Assembly: GCA_025175895.1 (NCBI GenBank)
Contig: CM045991.1
Span: 90,941,174 to 91,005,173, forward strand
Length of the DNA stretch: 64,000 bases
DNA from: Wurfbainia villosa
Lineage: Eukaryota > Streptophyta > Magnoliopsida > Zingiberales > Zingiberaceae
Reading direction: 5' to 3'
Numbering within the stretch: the first letter of the stretch is position 1; each line of letters opens with the position of its first letter. The position numbers and the translations under genes were made by a program. Below the pieces are notes generated by a model. The model was given only the letters and a program-made list of their open reading frames with translations. It was not told the origin of the DNA and did not search any database. This document shows, piece after piece, positions 43,925 to 55,954 of this stretch.

Positions 43925-45200
43925 GATCAATCAATTAACCTAGAAATACAAAACGAGCATATATGAGAAAATGATTTTAAAATGCATCAATATACATTTA
44001 TAAATCCCATTCATTTTTCGAATTTCAAAAACCCCAAAATCACTTCGGGAGATCGTAGGTCCATCTCCGAATGGGCTGATATCCATCATAGATATGAACA
44101 ACCTTGGAGAGAGTCCAACAAGTCATTCATAACTACGATGGTAGGTATCAACTATACCGATTGCATATCACGTATATGCAACTATCACAATGTGCTATCA
44201 ACTAATTGAATGTTCACACATACATCGGGTTGTTAACACATTAATAAGTATGCATCATATGCATAGCACCCAACTTCACCTCCCTTTACATCGACCTTGG
44301 AGAGAGTCCAACAAGCCGATGCTCCAAGTTAAAGTCAACCCATTAATCGAGAAATAGTTTTAATATGGTTAGAGTGCATTCAACCAATTAGCCCGGCTTG
44401 GAGAGAGTCCAACAACCAAAGCTAACGATTGACCTCTGACTCTTACCATATTAGTATTAAACTATTCCATGGTTTGAACATGTTCGGGTTCGAGCCGGGC
44501 TTGGAGAGAGTCCAACAACCCGAACAAGAAACGAAACTCTGGTTCTAACCATATTAATGGAAGGTGTAGGCTTTAATATTGAGTTAGGGTTTTTATGTCT
44601 CATCCTCTTTGCATGCAAATAACTATTATCTACATGACATGACATACATGACATACATCTACATGTCACGACACGCATGCCATAATGATATGCATCTAAT
44701 GCAATTACATGACATACAATTATGTCATGTACAAAATTTCCTTATATGTCATAACTATTTATGAAAATAAAATATATTTAAGATTTGATTCTCCAAATCA
44801 AATCATGATTAAATTAGGAAATAAATTTCTAAATCTAATCACATATTTTATTAGTGGAAATAGTTGATTAAGGAAAGTCAATTTAGGAAACCAATTTCCT
44901 AAATCATCAAAACTACTTATGGAAATAAAATATTTTAAGATTTGATTTCCCAAATCAAATCATGATTAAATTAGGAAACAAATTTCCAAAATCTAATCAA
45001 ATATTTTATTTATGGAAAATATCAATTTCCATAAATACTTCCAACTTTCCAAAAGTAGAAGATTTCCATAAATACTTTTAGACTTTCCAAAATTAAAAAA
45101 TTTTCATAAATACTTCTAACTTTCCAAAAGTAGAAAATTTCCAGAAATATCATTATGACCATCGCAAAATAATTTTACGATTATGTCGAAACACAACCTG
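43925..45200 (-). other. Copia-2 untranslated leader with repeats
   Basis: Contains four copies of CTTGGAGAGAGTCCAACAA (44103-44121, 44296-44314, 44397-44415, 44500-44518), each able to fold as TTGG..CCAA. Next to the PBS (about 44740-45140) are AT-rich direct duplications: AAATAAAATAT..TTTAAGATTTGATT twice, and TTTCCATAAATACTT-type units about three times. No coding frame was supported. Confidence 0.65.
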
Positions 45201-45213
45201 GGCTCTGATACCA
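45201..45213 (-). promoter_or_regulatory. Copia-2 primer-binding site
   Basis: Minus strand TGGTATCAGAGCC, one base from the 5' LTR; initiator methionine tRNA type. Confidence 0.9.
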
Positions 45214-45214
45214 C

Positions 45215-47406
45215 TGTTGGGTTTCCGGCACCGCGACGTGTGTGTGTTCGAACATGTTTCGTAAACATGTGCACAGCGGAAGGAATAAAATAATAAATCT
45301 AATTTATTACAACACATACATCACACGCATGCATAGTACAACATGTGTAGACATAACCGTAAATTCAAATTTTACAATAAAAGGAAATTTACACTATGTA
45401 TACCTGACGTATCACGTATAGCGGGAAAGACATCAACCGGAATGATTCTAGCTAGAATCGTCTCTATCCGTATCCACGTCGAGTATCTTCGGGATGACTT
45501 CACAAAGTCACGAGCCTCGTCTTCGTATGGGTTACTAGCCTCGTGTTGAAGACGATGTGATCGAGAGAAGATCACGATCCGAATCAAAATTCGGATCCAA
45601 AACGAGTCCTCAAAAACTCGCTTCTCCGGAGAGGTATTCGTCAACCGTTTGAGGAATCCTTCGTTCTCCACCTATGAAGATTACCGAAGATCAATTCCCC
45701 GGCAAGTCTACCGCTGTCGGAGCTCCAAACATCGTCCAAACGACGCTCCGACAAGAAGGAAACAAGCTGTTCAGAAAACTGGACAGCTTTGGTGGAGGAA
45801 TAGGGGCCGGCCAAAAGGGAAGGTTGAAGCTCACCTTATTGCCGGACCCAAAGGAGATCACCGGAGCTTCTCCGGCAGCAGCTCGACGCCGGAAAGAGGG
45901 AAGGACAACACCTTCGTCACGCCGGCAAGGGAGCTAGGTGGTGGTGGGCGGCGGCACTAGGGTTTGCGCCCCAAGGAGAGGATTAGGGCTTAACAAAACC
46001 CTTAAGCCCTATTTTATAGAGAACAAATTCTCTTAATGGTTATCGGATCATAACCAAAGGCCCGTTAACCCGCTCCATTAATTTAAGTTAAAATAAACCA
46101 AACCATGATGGTTTATTTTAAGTTAAAACGAACCGAACCAACCTTTGGTTCATTCGTTTAAAACAAACCAAACTCTTTGGTTTATTCTCCTCCATTGGAT
46201 TAGAACCAAACCAATTTGGTTCATCCATCATGTCTTCATAAGACATGACCCATCCACGCTTCCATTGCGACTGAAACGATTTCATGCTCGCTCCATGTTT
46301 GGTCCAACCAAACCTAGTTTCTCTCGGTCTGAGAATCTCATTCTCAAGCTCGTTTTAAATCCTTTGGATTACACTCGTTGTGCGTGTGACCAAATAGGTT
46401 CTCGGTTTATGTTGGCCGTCTATAATTAACCATTAATTATAGAACGATCATGAGTGGCACCTAGTAGTACATCATGATCCCCAATTAACCGAAAAGATCA
46501 ACGGTTGATCCAGAACTATTTCTGAAACCCTTCAGCAGCTCGAATGAATCGTGCCCCATTCCCTTCACTCATCTTATACCCACTTGGTTCAGGACATGGT
46601 CTATAGTGTCAGTCCCCACTAGGTTGACTACGTCACACCTAGCCCAAGTATCATTTCCTCGTCCTACGGATTCTAGTTACTGCACATGTATCGAAGAGTA
46701 CCTTACTCTAAACATGTAATGCTTTGGCCAAGACTTTAGTAACAATACGACGAGAGGCCATGGTTATACATCAACTCGCAAGGAGTGGTGAATCCTTTAT
46801 AGGCTATTCAAACACCTTCGATCACTTCGACTTATACCCAATCATCCCGGGTCCACATCTCCTTAGAGATGCTTGCTTAAGATGTCAAAGCAAAAGTCTC
46901 CATGATCAAGATGACTTGAATACCGCAAGTCAAAGGAACATCGCACTTATGCTACAGTAAGAACTTCATTGACATATCTATATATGCAGAGAACCATATG
47001 AAGTCTTACGGCTGGTCACTCCAATGAACTAGTTACCATAATTAGCATCCACGATTAACTCCGGACATCACAATGTCTCCAGCTAGTGAGAATCAGCTGC
47101 TTAGATACACCAAGGAGTATACCTCGTGCTAGTCTCGACAGAATCAATGGTGTCCAAATCCATCAATTCATCGACTAGGGATAATTCCGATATATCACAA
47201 TTACACATGTAGAGATACTCACTAGTTGTGATCCAATCACAAATTCTCTCATGCTGTGAATCGTATCGTGGACATTCAGTAAATGAGTTTAAGATCTAAT
47301 CAAATACATGAAAATATGTATACTCAAATAGTGAATCTTCATTTATCATATAAATGGTTCAAACATAAGGCGATTGCCTTAGGACATCTCTCATATATTA
47401 CTAACA
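45215..47406 (-). repeat. Copia-2 5' LTR (right)
   Basis: 2192 bp, nearly identical to 37752-39986 apart from scattered substitutions and the deletion of about 40 bp near 45965. Confidence 0.92.
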
Positions 47407-47411
47407 AGATG

Positions 47412-48044
47412 TGGGTTTTGTTCTCCCTAATCTAGGGTTTCATGCATTTTTCTAAGGCAACTCTACTTGATTCCCTTATAAATGAGACTCTAAATCATGC
47501 CAAAGTCCTTAAATCAATTTTCAATCAAATTAATGCATGAAATGATCATGGCATAATGATAGCAAAATAAAACATGACCAATGATCATGATGTCATGGCA
47601 TATGATATAAAACTTAAACTCATGACATTCAATCCTAATTCCTAAACATAATCATGATATATAAATGATAAAAATATGCATGATGTCATGACATGACATA
47701 TGACAAACAAAGCATGACATATAAAATATATAGGTATAATAATACCTAAGATTTAATATTAGTTGCCATTTGAGATAATTAAGTATTTTTTTGCCATAAT
47801 AATACTAATCTCCCTAGTGTGCCAAAAACTCAAAATGACACACTAACCTCTAAACCTAAATTGTGCCAATTTGATCAATTTATCAAACTTCTCAAATAAT
47901 ATTGACACATCCTAAAATCTTTTAGGATTAAAAATCAAATGTATTTATAAGGTAACCATAACCTTGAAAATGACCTAAAATGCCACCTTTATCATGATTG
48001 AGTTAACTACCCATCTAATCAAGGTTGGCACACCCTAAACCCTT
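47412..48044 (-). other. TR-GAG-2 noncoding interior, part 2
   Basis: Continuation of the TR-GAG-2 interior after Copia-2. Matches TR-GAG-1 at about 31650-32290 in reverse complement, including the ATGTGGGTTTTG..CCCTA stretch and many ATGATCATG/TGTCATGACAT words. No frame of note. Confidence 0.7.
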
Positions 48045-49772
48045 CTAGCATGAATCTATCATTCTCCTAGGAACCCAAAATCTATTTGAGCTCATTGGGT
48101 TAATTAGGTATTCCTTAGGGATAACCTCCCTAGATACCCTCCTAATGACCCTTCTAGACTTGTTAGCCTTGGTCATTTGGGTCTTACGTAGGTTGACTCT
48201 AGGGGTAACTCCCCTTGCAACCTTCTTAGTGGTCATCCTAGGTTTTCTAGAAACCCTAGCCACTAGGCACAACCTTTGGTCAACCTTAGGGATGACTTCC
48301 CTATTGACCTTGATCTTCCTAGACCTAGTTTGTGTTCCATAATCAAAAGGAACACTATGGTAAGCCACCTTAGGCTTAGGTTTGTGACCCAAACCTTGCT
48401 TGCCCTTGGTTGACTTTTGTTTCTTAGGTCCTAGGTGTTGACTTTGACTTTTGAATCCTTGACTTTGGCCATTAGACCCTTGCATTTGATTTTGCATAAT
48501 TTTGAGGGTCTTTTCTAATTTCTCAAGCCTTGATCTCAAGGCTTGGTTCTCTAATTCTAATTGCCCAATTTTAGAATTTTGATTTGGTCTTTGGGCATGA
48601 AACTTCCTAGGCATGTGTCTAGTCCATTTAGGATTAAGGTCCAAGTGTTCTTCTATTTTCCTAATGGATTCCCTAGGAAGGACTTTTCTAGGATTGTTTG
48701 ACCTAGGGTCGTCCTTAGGTAAAATATTTCTAGGGACATTAGTCCCAAATTTCTCCTTCTTCCTAAAGTTGACTTTCTTGGCTCCTAAACAATATTCATT
48801 GTTTCTAGCATGCTTTTCATGATAGATAGCAAGTGAATTGAAATTCCTAGCATGCTTTTTAACATTTAAATTGGAAAAAGCATTATTTAGATATACCTTA
48901 GGGTTTGCCTTAGAGGCTCCCTCTACTTGTGATGCTCCCCTTTGCCCCTTCTTTTCCCCCTTTGGGCATTGACTCCGGTAATGTCCCGGTAGTCGGCATT
49001 TGAAGCAAGTGATTTGTTCCTTGCTTTTCTTGGTGGGAACACCGACTTCATTGACTTTTGGCACCGGTGGACTCTTCTTGATTCTTTTAGGACATTTACT
49101 TTTGTAATGTCCTACCTCCCTACACTCAAAACAAATTATGTGATTTTTATTTGAACCTACATTGCTTGAGTTATCTAGGGTATTTGTGGTGGTAGGTGCC
49201 GGAGTTGGAGCTTCTTCATCTTGACCGGATGTGGAAGGCTCTTCTTGGGGTTGCTCCGGTGTAGATGTTCTAATTCTCTCCCCCTCAATCCTAGAGGTTG
49301 AGGTTTCTTCTAATTCTACTTCTTCCACCACTTCTTCTTCTTCGGATGTCGAACACTCCTCGACCTCCGAATCCTCACTTTCTTGTGAGGATGAACTCTC
49401 TTCCTCATCCTCCTCATCTTCTTGGATTGAGTGAGGCTCTTCATGGAATTTTTCCAATTTGTTCCATACCTCCTTGGCGTCTTTACAATCCCCTATCTTG
49501 ATCAAAATATCATTAGGGATTATATTAAGCAAAATACCCATTACCTTATTGTTGATGTTATAGTATCGGAGTTGTTCTTGACTCCAATTCTTCTTCTTGA
49601 TTTTTCTTCCTTCTTCGTCTTTTGGAGTGTCAAAACCTACTAAGACACTAATCTAATTATCAAAGTCACACATTAGAAAATGCATCATTCTACCTTTCCA
49701 ATACGCAAAATCTTTGCGGTCGAAGAAAGGCATAACGTTGATGTCGTCACCCAATCTCTCCTTGAATTCCAT
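48045..49772 (-). pseudogene. gag: TR-GAG-2 gag-like gene, one in-frame stop
   Basis: ATG at 49772 gives MEFKERLGDDINVMPFFDRK. A single TAG at 49653-49655 (codon 40) replaces a probable tryptophan (TGG). Otherwise the 576-codon frame is open to the stop at 48045. Order: Gag N-domain; acidic Glu/Ser-rich linker; two intact CCHC knuckles (CFECREVGHYKSKC and CFKCRLPGHYRSQC); basic region; coiled-coil-like segment (QLELENQALRSRLEKLEKTL); many V/R-I-P-K repeats; NRFWVPRR tail. It is the better preserved of the two copies. No protease DTG motif is present. Confidence 0.87.
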
Positions 49773-49824
49773 CTTGTTCCTCTAGCGTCTTGACTCCGGG
49801 TTGTTAATCCGTAGAAGAGCCTCG

Positions 49825-49837
49825 GGCTCTGATACCA
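49825..49837 (-). promoter_or_regulatory. TR-GAG-2 primer-binding site
   Basis: Minus strand TGGTATCAGAGCC, two bases from the 5' LTR at 49840. Confidence 0.9.
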
Positions 49838-49839
49838 AT

Positions 49840-51428
49840 TGTAGGAGATTTGAGGCCGCTAGAGGGGGGGTGAATAGCGTCGTGTGATGGTACGATGATG
49901 GAATTCTTTCGCGTTTGATCGTCTACAATCTTGTTAGCACAACAGAATAGTAATAACAAATAAATATAATAAGATACACAATCACAACACGGTCATATAA
50001 CGTGGTTTAGAATCGAATGGTTCCTACTCCACGGATCGAGCTCTAAAGAGCTCTAGTGATGCACACACACTTACTAATCACAAATAACTCTTTCTCGACA
50101 CAAGTCGGAATTGGAGAAACCTCGTACAAGGATTACACTAAGTAATACAAAAGATACAAGCTAATACAAGTAAGAAATACAATGCAAGTAAAGAAAAACA
50201 CTTTACAAGAGCACTTTGGTTGCTTGATCTTTGGTTGCCTTGGACTAGCCTTGAAGGACTGGAAAAATACCAACAATTCTTCTTCAAATCGCCAAAGAAA
50301 ACCGCTGCTTGAGCCTTCCACGAACAGCTGCTTTTATCCTCCATCGGGCTGGATTTTCGCCTAGCAGTCGACTGCCATAAGTCACCAGTCGGCTGCCAAC
50401 ACTGTAGCTGTGAGACAACGGCTCAATCCATGTTGGACAAGTTCCAACGATACTCACCGATTGATCGCCAACATTGGCGATCGCTAACACCTATAGCCGA
50501 TCGCTCGACTATGGAGCATTCTGTGCTCAACTCAACCGGTAGTCGATCATTATCCTTGGCAATCGACTATCGTGCCGACATCACGATCGCTCAATGAGCA
50601 ATGATCGCAGAGCAATTTCAGCTCATAAACGGCAGTCGAACTCAAGTCGACTCACGACAGTCAAACCGGCCATAATGCCAGTCGACTGCCAACCTCAAAG
50701 AGGAGGTTTTAACCTAATTATGGTGTCTCCATACTTGCTAGACCACTCTTAGCCTAGACCTAAGCCTTCTAGCCACCTCCATCAGCCTTACACCTCTCGA
50801 ATCCCTCCAAGTCATCCATGACTTGTTCATCCATCGCGCTAGCCTTCAGGTGCTTCCATCGGCTATGTCATGCTAACGGTGTCTACACCGCCAAGGCACA
50901 TTGGACTTACGCCGCCAAGACTCCGCTTGGACTTTACGCCGCCAATATCAAACCCCTTGGACTTCTCAAATGCCAAGACTTAAGCTTGGACTTTCCCTTG
51001 CCAACCCATGTTGGACTTTCCATGCTAAGACCCATGCTTGGACTTTCCCTTGGCAACCCATGTTGGACTTTCCATGCCAAGCCCCATGCTTGGACTTTCC
51101 TTGTGCCAAGTACTCAAGACTTGGACTTTCCCAAATGCCAAGTGTCCCACTTGGACTTTCCATGCCAAGTACCCATGACTTGGACTTTACCTTGCCAAGA
51201 CCCATGCTTGGACTTTCCCATAATCACATGGTCAATCCCTAGTCAACCATCAAAGACTCCCTCGAGTCAAACTCGAGTCTGGTCAATTATAACCTGGGTC
51301 GATTGTATAAATAATCTCCCCAAAATATTAACCGACATCAATGTCAAACATACTATGTCAAACATCAAAACATCACTCGAGTCAAACTCGAGTCTGGTCA
51401 ATCGTGACTTGGGCCGATTGCACCAACA
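49840..51428 (-). repeat. TR-GAG-2 5' LTR (right)
   Basis: 1589 bp. G7 run where the left copy has G10. Hairpin array at about 50895-51225 is almost identical to the left copy. The palindrome zone 50350-50700 is longer and mixes CAGTCGACTG with TTGGCGATCGC forms, unlike the left copy. Confidence 0.9.
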
Positions 51429-51433
51429 GTCAA

Positions 51434-53744
51434 CATATGGTCAAACCCATATTGTCAAACAATGGTCAAACCCATTGTCAAATATCAAAACTCTACTCGA
51501 GTCTCACTCGAGTCTGGTTAATCATGACTTGGCTCGATTGCACTAACAATCTCTCCATTTTTGATGTTTGACAACACCTTTAAGTTAGGCTATCCCATAA
51601 GCCCAACTATGCATTTTTTATGTCAAAGCATAATGAAGGTTTACCTAGCTTAAACCCTTACTTCTCTCCCTTTGGCATACATGAAAAAGCCTACCAAGGT
51701 TTACAATGTCTTATCTCCAAATGAGATCCTACATTCTTCCCCTTGGTCCAAAATCATCTTGGATGTCTTCACTCTTCTTAGTGATATAACCCTTATTACT
51801 AAATGAGAGGCAATCCTTATTCTCCCCCATAAAAAAATATTCATCATCCCTTGATGGACAAACTTCCCCTAAAGGCTTACTCCCTCTTGACCATTACACC
51901 AACAATGTCCTTAGAGAGTTCCTAGGCTTATAGGAAATCTAAACCATCAAAAATAAGGATAAAAGTTTAAACTTGAACTTTAACCTCCCTTAAAATTTGA
52001 TACTCCACCCTAACTAGCTCTCCAATTCATTTTCAATAAATATTTCCCCCTTCCAATGCTTTTCTAAGTATATCACAGGGTTAGGAGCAGTTAGGGTACC
52101 TTAGGGGTGTTGATAGATGGCTAAACAAATATAATTCAATCAATATCAGACATGACAGTTGACTGAAATCAGAAACCATTCGACTGCAGCACCACCAATC
52201 GACTGCTCCAAGAGTTAGTCAACTGGTTTATGCAATTACAGAAAATAGTGTTCAGATATGAGATTTGAAAATTCATAAGTAATTATATATTTTTATAAAA
52301 AACTTGAAATTTCATATGTATAACTCATGTCAAATAATATGGGTGAAAAATAGTTTTAATTTAAAATCCCCATTATTTTAAAAGATTGATACAAAGTTTA
52401 AAAGCATTGAAAACTTTCAATGTTTTGCCTAACTTTTTTCAATATTCTCAATGGTGATTGCTATCAAAAGATAGACTTCACTATGATTTTCTAAAATGAT
52501 TTAAAAATATTTTCAAAATCTTATATTGAATCATGGTCAATAGGATCAATGCACATGACTTGTACATTAGCTTTCCTCATGATTCATCCTTATGTTTTAT
52601 TGAGTTCTAGATTCATATTGATGCACCATTACAAGCACATGAACTTAACTCATATCCTAGCATCTCACATGTGTCTAGGATGTATCAATACACACACATG
52701 ACTTCCTTATGGTCTTTGTGAGATGTGGATTTGGTTTTCCCTAAATCTAAGAGCTCATGCATTATATCTAGGCATTCCAATTTGATTCCTTTATTTAGGA
52801 CATCAAATCATGCCATTATCCTTAATTTCAAATTAATTAACCTTAATGCATGAAATATGATTATGTCATAAATGATTTGCATAAATTATGTATATTTTCC
52901 AATATGCATGATATGATAGCATGATATAAAAATAAAACTTAAGTATTAATCATGACATTTTAAATAATCATATTAAACATGATGTCATAACATGACATAT
53001 GACAAACATAACATTGCAAGTTTATAATATCAAGGTATAGAAATACATAAGTTTAAAGCTTAATTATCATTTTCTACGATTATGACCAAATTGCCATAAT
53101 AATCAAATCACTCAAGTGTGTCAAACCCCAAAATGACACACTTTTGACTCTAAGCCTATTTGTGCCAATTATAATCAATTTTTCAAACTTTTATAATTTC
53201 ATTGGCACATCCTAAATTCTTTTAGGATTAAACTCTAATCTCATTTCCAAGGTATCACATTACCTTGAAAATGACCTAAAGTATCAACTCTACCATAGTC
53301 AAGTTAACTACCCATCCATTTAGGGTTGGCACACCCTAAACCCATCTATCATGAAGGGATCATGCTCCTAGGAACCCAAAGCTTATTTAAGATCCTTGGG
53401 TTTACTAGGTACTTACTAGGGATAACTTCCATTAGTACCTTCCTAATGACCCTTCTAGGCTTAGAAGCCTTGGTCATTGTGATCTTATCAAGGTTGACCT
53501 TAGGGATAACTTCTTTTGTAACCTTGCTAGTGACTTTCCTAAGCTTCTTCGAAGCCTTAGTCACTTGAGTCTAATCTCAGTCAACCCTAGGGATAGACTC
53601 CCTTGTGACCTTGACACTTCTAGACCTAGGGTTTGTTTCATAGTTAAATGGAACACTATGGTAGGTGGGCTTATCTACCTTGGACTTAGGCATGTAACTC
53701 AAACCTTTCTTGTCCTTAGGTCAATCTTGCCTCCTAGCACCTAG
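51434..53744 (-). mobile_element. Old gag-only retroelement remnant (TR-GAG-3), truncated
   Basis: Begins in an LTR end resembling the other copies (ACTCGAGTCTGGTTAATCAT..GATTGCACTAACA at 51548), then a PPT-like ATCTCTCCATTTTTGATG and noncoding interior homologous to TR-GAG-1/2, including a decayed version of the conserved hairpin near 52270-52320. It ends in the C-terminal part of a gag. Divergence is much higher than between TR-GAG-1 and -2. TR-GAG-2 inserted at its left side. Confidence 0.7.
53349..53744 (-). pseudogene. gag: TR-GAG-3 gag C-terminal fragment
   Basis: The frame at 53349-53564 contains KEVIPKVNLDKITMTKASK and NKLWVPRS, matching the tail of the TR-GAG-1/2 gag. Upstream text to about 53744 continues the homology with stops. 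The N-terminal part and zinc knuckles are absent. Confidence 0.7.
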
Positions 53745-53960
53745 TGTTAGTGCCTATAAGAATCATATATCTCTACAATGACATGATATTGTCCACTTTG
53801 GGCCTAAGCTCTCATGATTTTATTTTTGAGCTTTACCCAAAAGACCTCATACCAATGGAGATATCTTTTCATCTTATAAGCACATGATATTTTCCATGTC
53901 TTACTAATGTGAGACTTTGATTGTATTCTAAATACTCTCAACAATCTTATCTATTCGATA
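53745..53960 (-). repeat. LTR-like fragment of another copia family
   Basis: Starts TGTTAGTGCCTATAAGAATC. On the minus strand it contains GGCCCAAAGTGGACAATATC, a word common in plant copia LTRs, and a CTCACATTAG-type segment. No partner LTR or internal region is found, and its right end merges into RT relic sequence with a short repeated AGTAGTATGTCATCTACATA. Confidence 0.4.
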
Positions 53961-54830
53961 TCTCCATTAGTAGTATGTCATCTACATAGGGATATCATTT
54001 CCAATGAGTAGTATGTCATCTACATACAAGATGAGAAAAACAACTGTGCTCCCACTAACCCTCTTGTAGACGCAAGGTTCATCTTCATTTTTGATGAAAC
54101 CAAACATTTGGATCACATCATCAAATCGAAGATTCCATCTTCTAGAAGCTTGCATTAAACCATAAATGGATCTTTGCAACTACATACCTTTCCAACATTC
54201 TTTGGATCGACAAAACTCTCAGGTTGTGTCATGTAAACATCCTCAAGTAGATTTTTGTTAAAAAAAAAAAAATGCAATTTTGACATTCATATGCCAGATC
54301 TCATAATCATGGTAAGTTGCAATAGCAAGCATGATCTGAATAGATTTAAGTATTGCAACTGGTGAAAAGGTTTCATTATAGTCTATACCATGAATCTACT
54401 TGAAACCTTTAACTACCAATCACCCCTTATAAGTATGCATATGACCATCCAGAACAGTCCTTCTTTTAAAGACCCACTTGCACCCAATGGGTTTGACACC
54501 TTCAGATAAATCAACCAAAGTCCATACTTGGTTGGTGTACATGAATTCCATTTCAGACCTCATGGCCTCTAGCCATTTCTCAGAATCTGAGCTCATTACA
54601 GCTTCTTGATATGTTGTAGGCTCATTGAAATCAACAAGCATTACATCACCATGGTCACACAAGAGAAAATAATCTCTTAGGTTGACGACGTATCCTATCA
54701 GATTTGCACAGAGCATGGTCTACTTGAACAGGTTGTGCCACAACTTCATGCAGTGTTATAGATTCATAATCTTCACCACCTTGTGGTGTCTGTTCGATTT
54801 CCATCAAGGCTTCAGAGCCACTTGTGTATA
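53961..54830 (-). pseudogene. pol: Copia RT relic (inverted piece)
   Basis: Minus-strand fragments of integrase tail and RT: SGSEALMEIEQTPQGG, then TNQVWTLVD..PIGCKWVFKRR, and RSIYGLMQ..LYVDDILLIGND at 53982-54179. Several frameshifts and an A-run insertion near 54258 break it. Closest to Copia-1 among elements in this window. It abuts plus-strand leader sequence at about 54830. Confidence 0.8.
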
Positions 54831-55954
54831 CATAAATACATTGTATGGTTATTTTATATGTGATATAAATCATAATGATATGTTTATTATAAGTGCATGA
54901 TTGTATGGATTAAGGGGCAGCAACTCATCCAATGAGTTGTTACAATAAATTTTGCTTTGGGGGTGTTATCCCCTGCCGCAAGGGTGTTGCCCCCTTTACC
55001 CCGCCCGCTAATCGACTAGCAGGATCCTTGTAGCGTAGTGGCTTATAAATCATGTTTTGCATCATAATAAACCTTACATGTCATAAGTATTTGTGAGTGA
55101 TGTATGCCATGGTGCATGGTTATGGCCCCTTCCCCCAATGTGATTGTATATGTGTGTGTGTGCATGTTGTAATTCATAATACGACCTACGTGTCATGCCT
55201 TCCACTTATATATTTCCGATTTGTACAATTAGTTTATCCGCGAATGTAACTCAAGTTTTCTCCATTGTAATGTATATGTAAACTAGTACTAGTCTACTGG
55301 ATGAAGATGAGAAAGGAAGATGTAGTCAACAACACACGACAACCAAAGGATGCACTTGGAGAAGATGTTATCCCTAGGTTGACCCATCGATCTTCTCATT
55401 GGCTTGATAAGATCATAGATTACGGGCCATAACCATGTCACATTTCTTTTATGCATATATGCGATATGTGTCATGATAATGATTGTATGTGATGCGTGCA
55501 TAATTAAATTAGTTATCATAATTAGGTCAATAAATATATGCCTACCAAAGTTTAGTACTCACGACTACCTCGATTAATTGAAGTCATATTTGCCAAAGTG
55601 AAGTGACTCAATTTATCTTGGTAGAGTGTGACTGGACAATTGTGATGTCCGACTATTGAACTTTGGTTGTGACCTAACTGAGTTATCTCAATTAGATTGA
55701 AAAACTTAGAGACATATCTCATACTATGGGTAAACAAACAAATAGTGTTGCTCTATGCAAGAGTTATAGGGTGTAATTGGTGCATAGTGCCTACCTAAAT
55801 TATATGAGTCTTGGATGATTAGCCAAAGCTAACTCAAGATGAAGTATAATATGAATCTTGCTCCACTTGATTAGTGGAAAACTCATTTAATTAAAAACCT
55901 AATTAAATGATAGAAATATGATATTTATTTCTGTCTTTCATGTTGTAGATCACC
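54831..55954 (+). other. Leader of copia relic (Copia-3)
   Basis: Plus-strand sequence homologous to the Copia-1 leader: an AGAGCCAC start resembling the base after its PBS, GTTGTAATTCATAATACGACCT, and AGCCAAAGCTAACTCAAG. No LTR precedes it; it starts directly at the inverted RT piece. No gene is visible. Confidence 0.55.

Larger units (their letters stand above)
37752..47406 (-). mobile_element. Copia-2: full-length Ty1/copia element nested in TR-GAG-2
   Basis: 9.66 kb, minus strand, TG..CA ends, perfect AGATG duplication (37747-37751 and 47407-47411). LTRs are 2235 and 2192 bp and very similar; one clear difference is a segment of about 40 bp (around 38515-38560) missing from the right copy. 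Complete copia gene order is present, but gag has a frameshift and pol four stops. It is younger than TR-GAG-2, which it interrupts. Confidence 0.93.
35054..51428 (-). mobile_element. TR-GAG-2: gag-only LTR retrotransposon, split by Copia-2
   Basis: Minus-strand element bounded by TGTAGGAGATTTGAGG and CGATTGCACCAACA, with a perfect GTCAA duplication (35049-35053 and 51429-51433). Without the 9.65-kb Copia-2 insert it is about 6.7 kb. It has LTRs of 1467 and 1589 bp, PBS, PPT and gag, but no pol on either side of the insert. It is homologous to TR-GAG-1 throughout. Host context: it sits in older retroelement sequence. Confidence 0.9.

Noticed and set aside
50818..51546. Long plus-strand frame with CLDFP/TWTF repeats, and similar frames at 35910-36536, 33451-33912 and 28504-28920
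   Set aside because: These are readings of the CCAAG..CTTGG hairpin array in the LTRs. Low-complexity repeats appear in several frames at once, with no start context.
53745..53960. Cassandra-type TRIM (5S rRNA-carrying LTR)
   Set aside because: The GGCCCAAAGTGGACAATATC word resembles several plant LTRs, but no 5S rRNA promoter boxes or paired LTR were seen.
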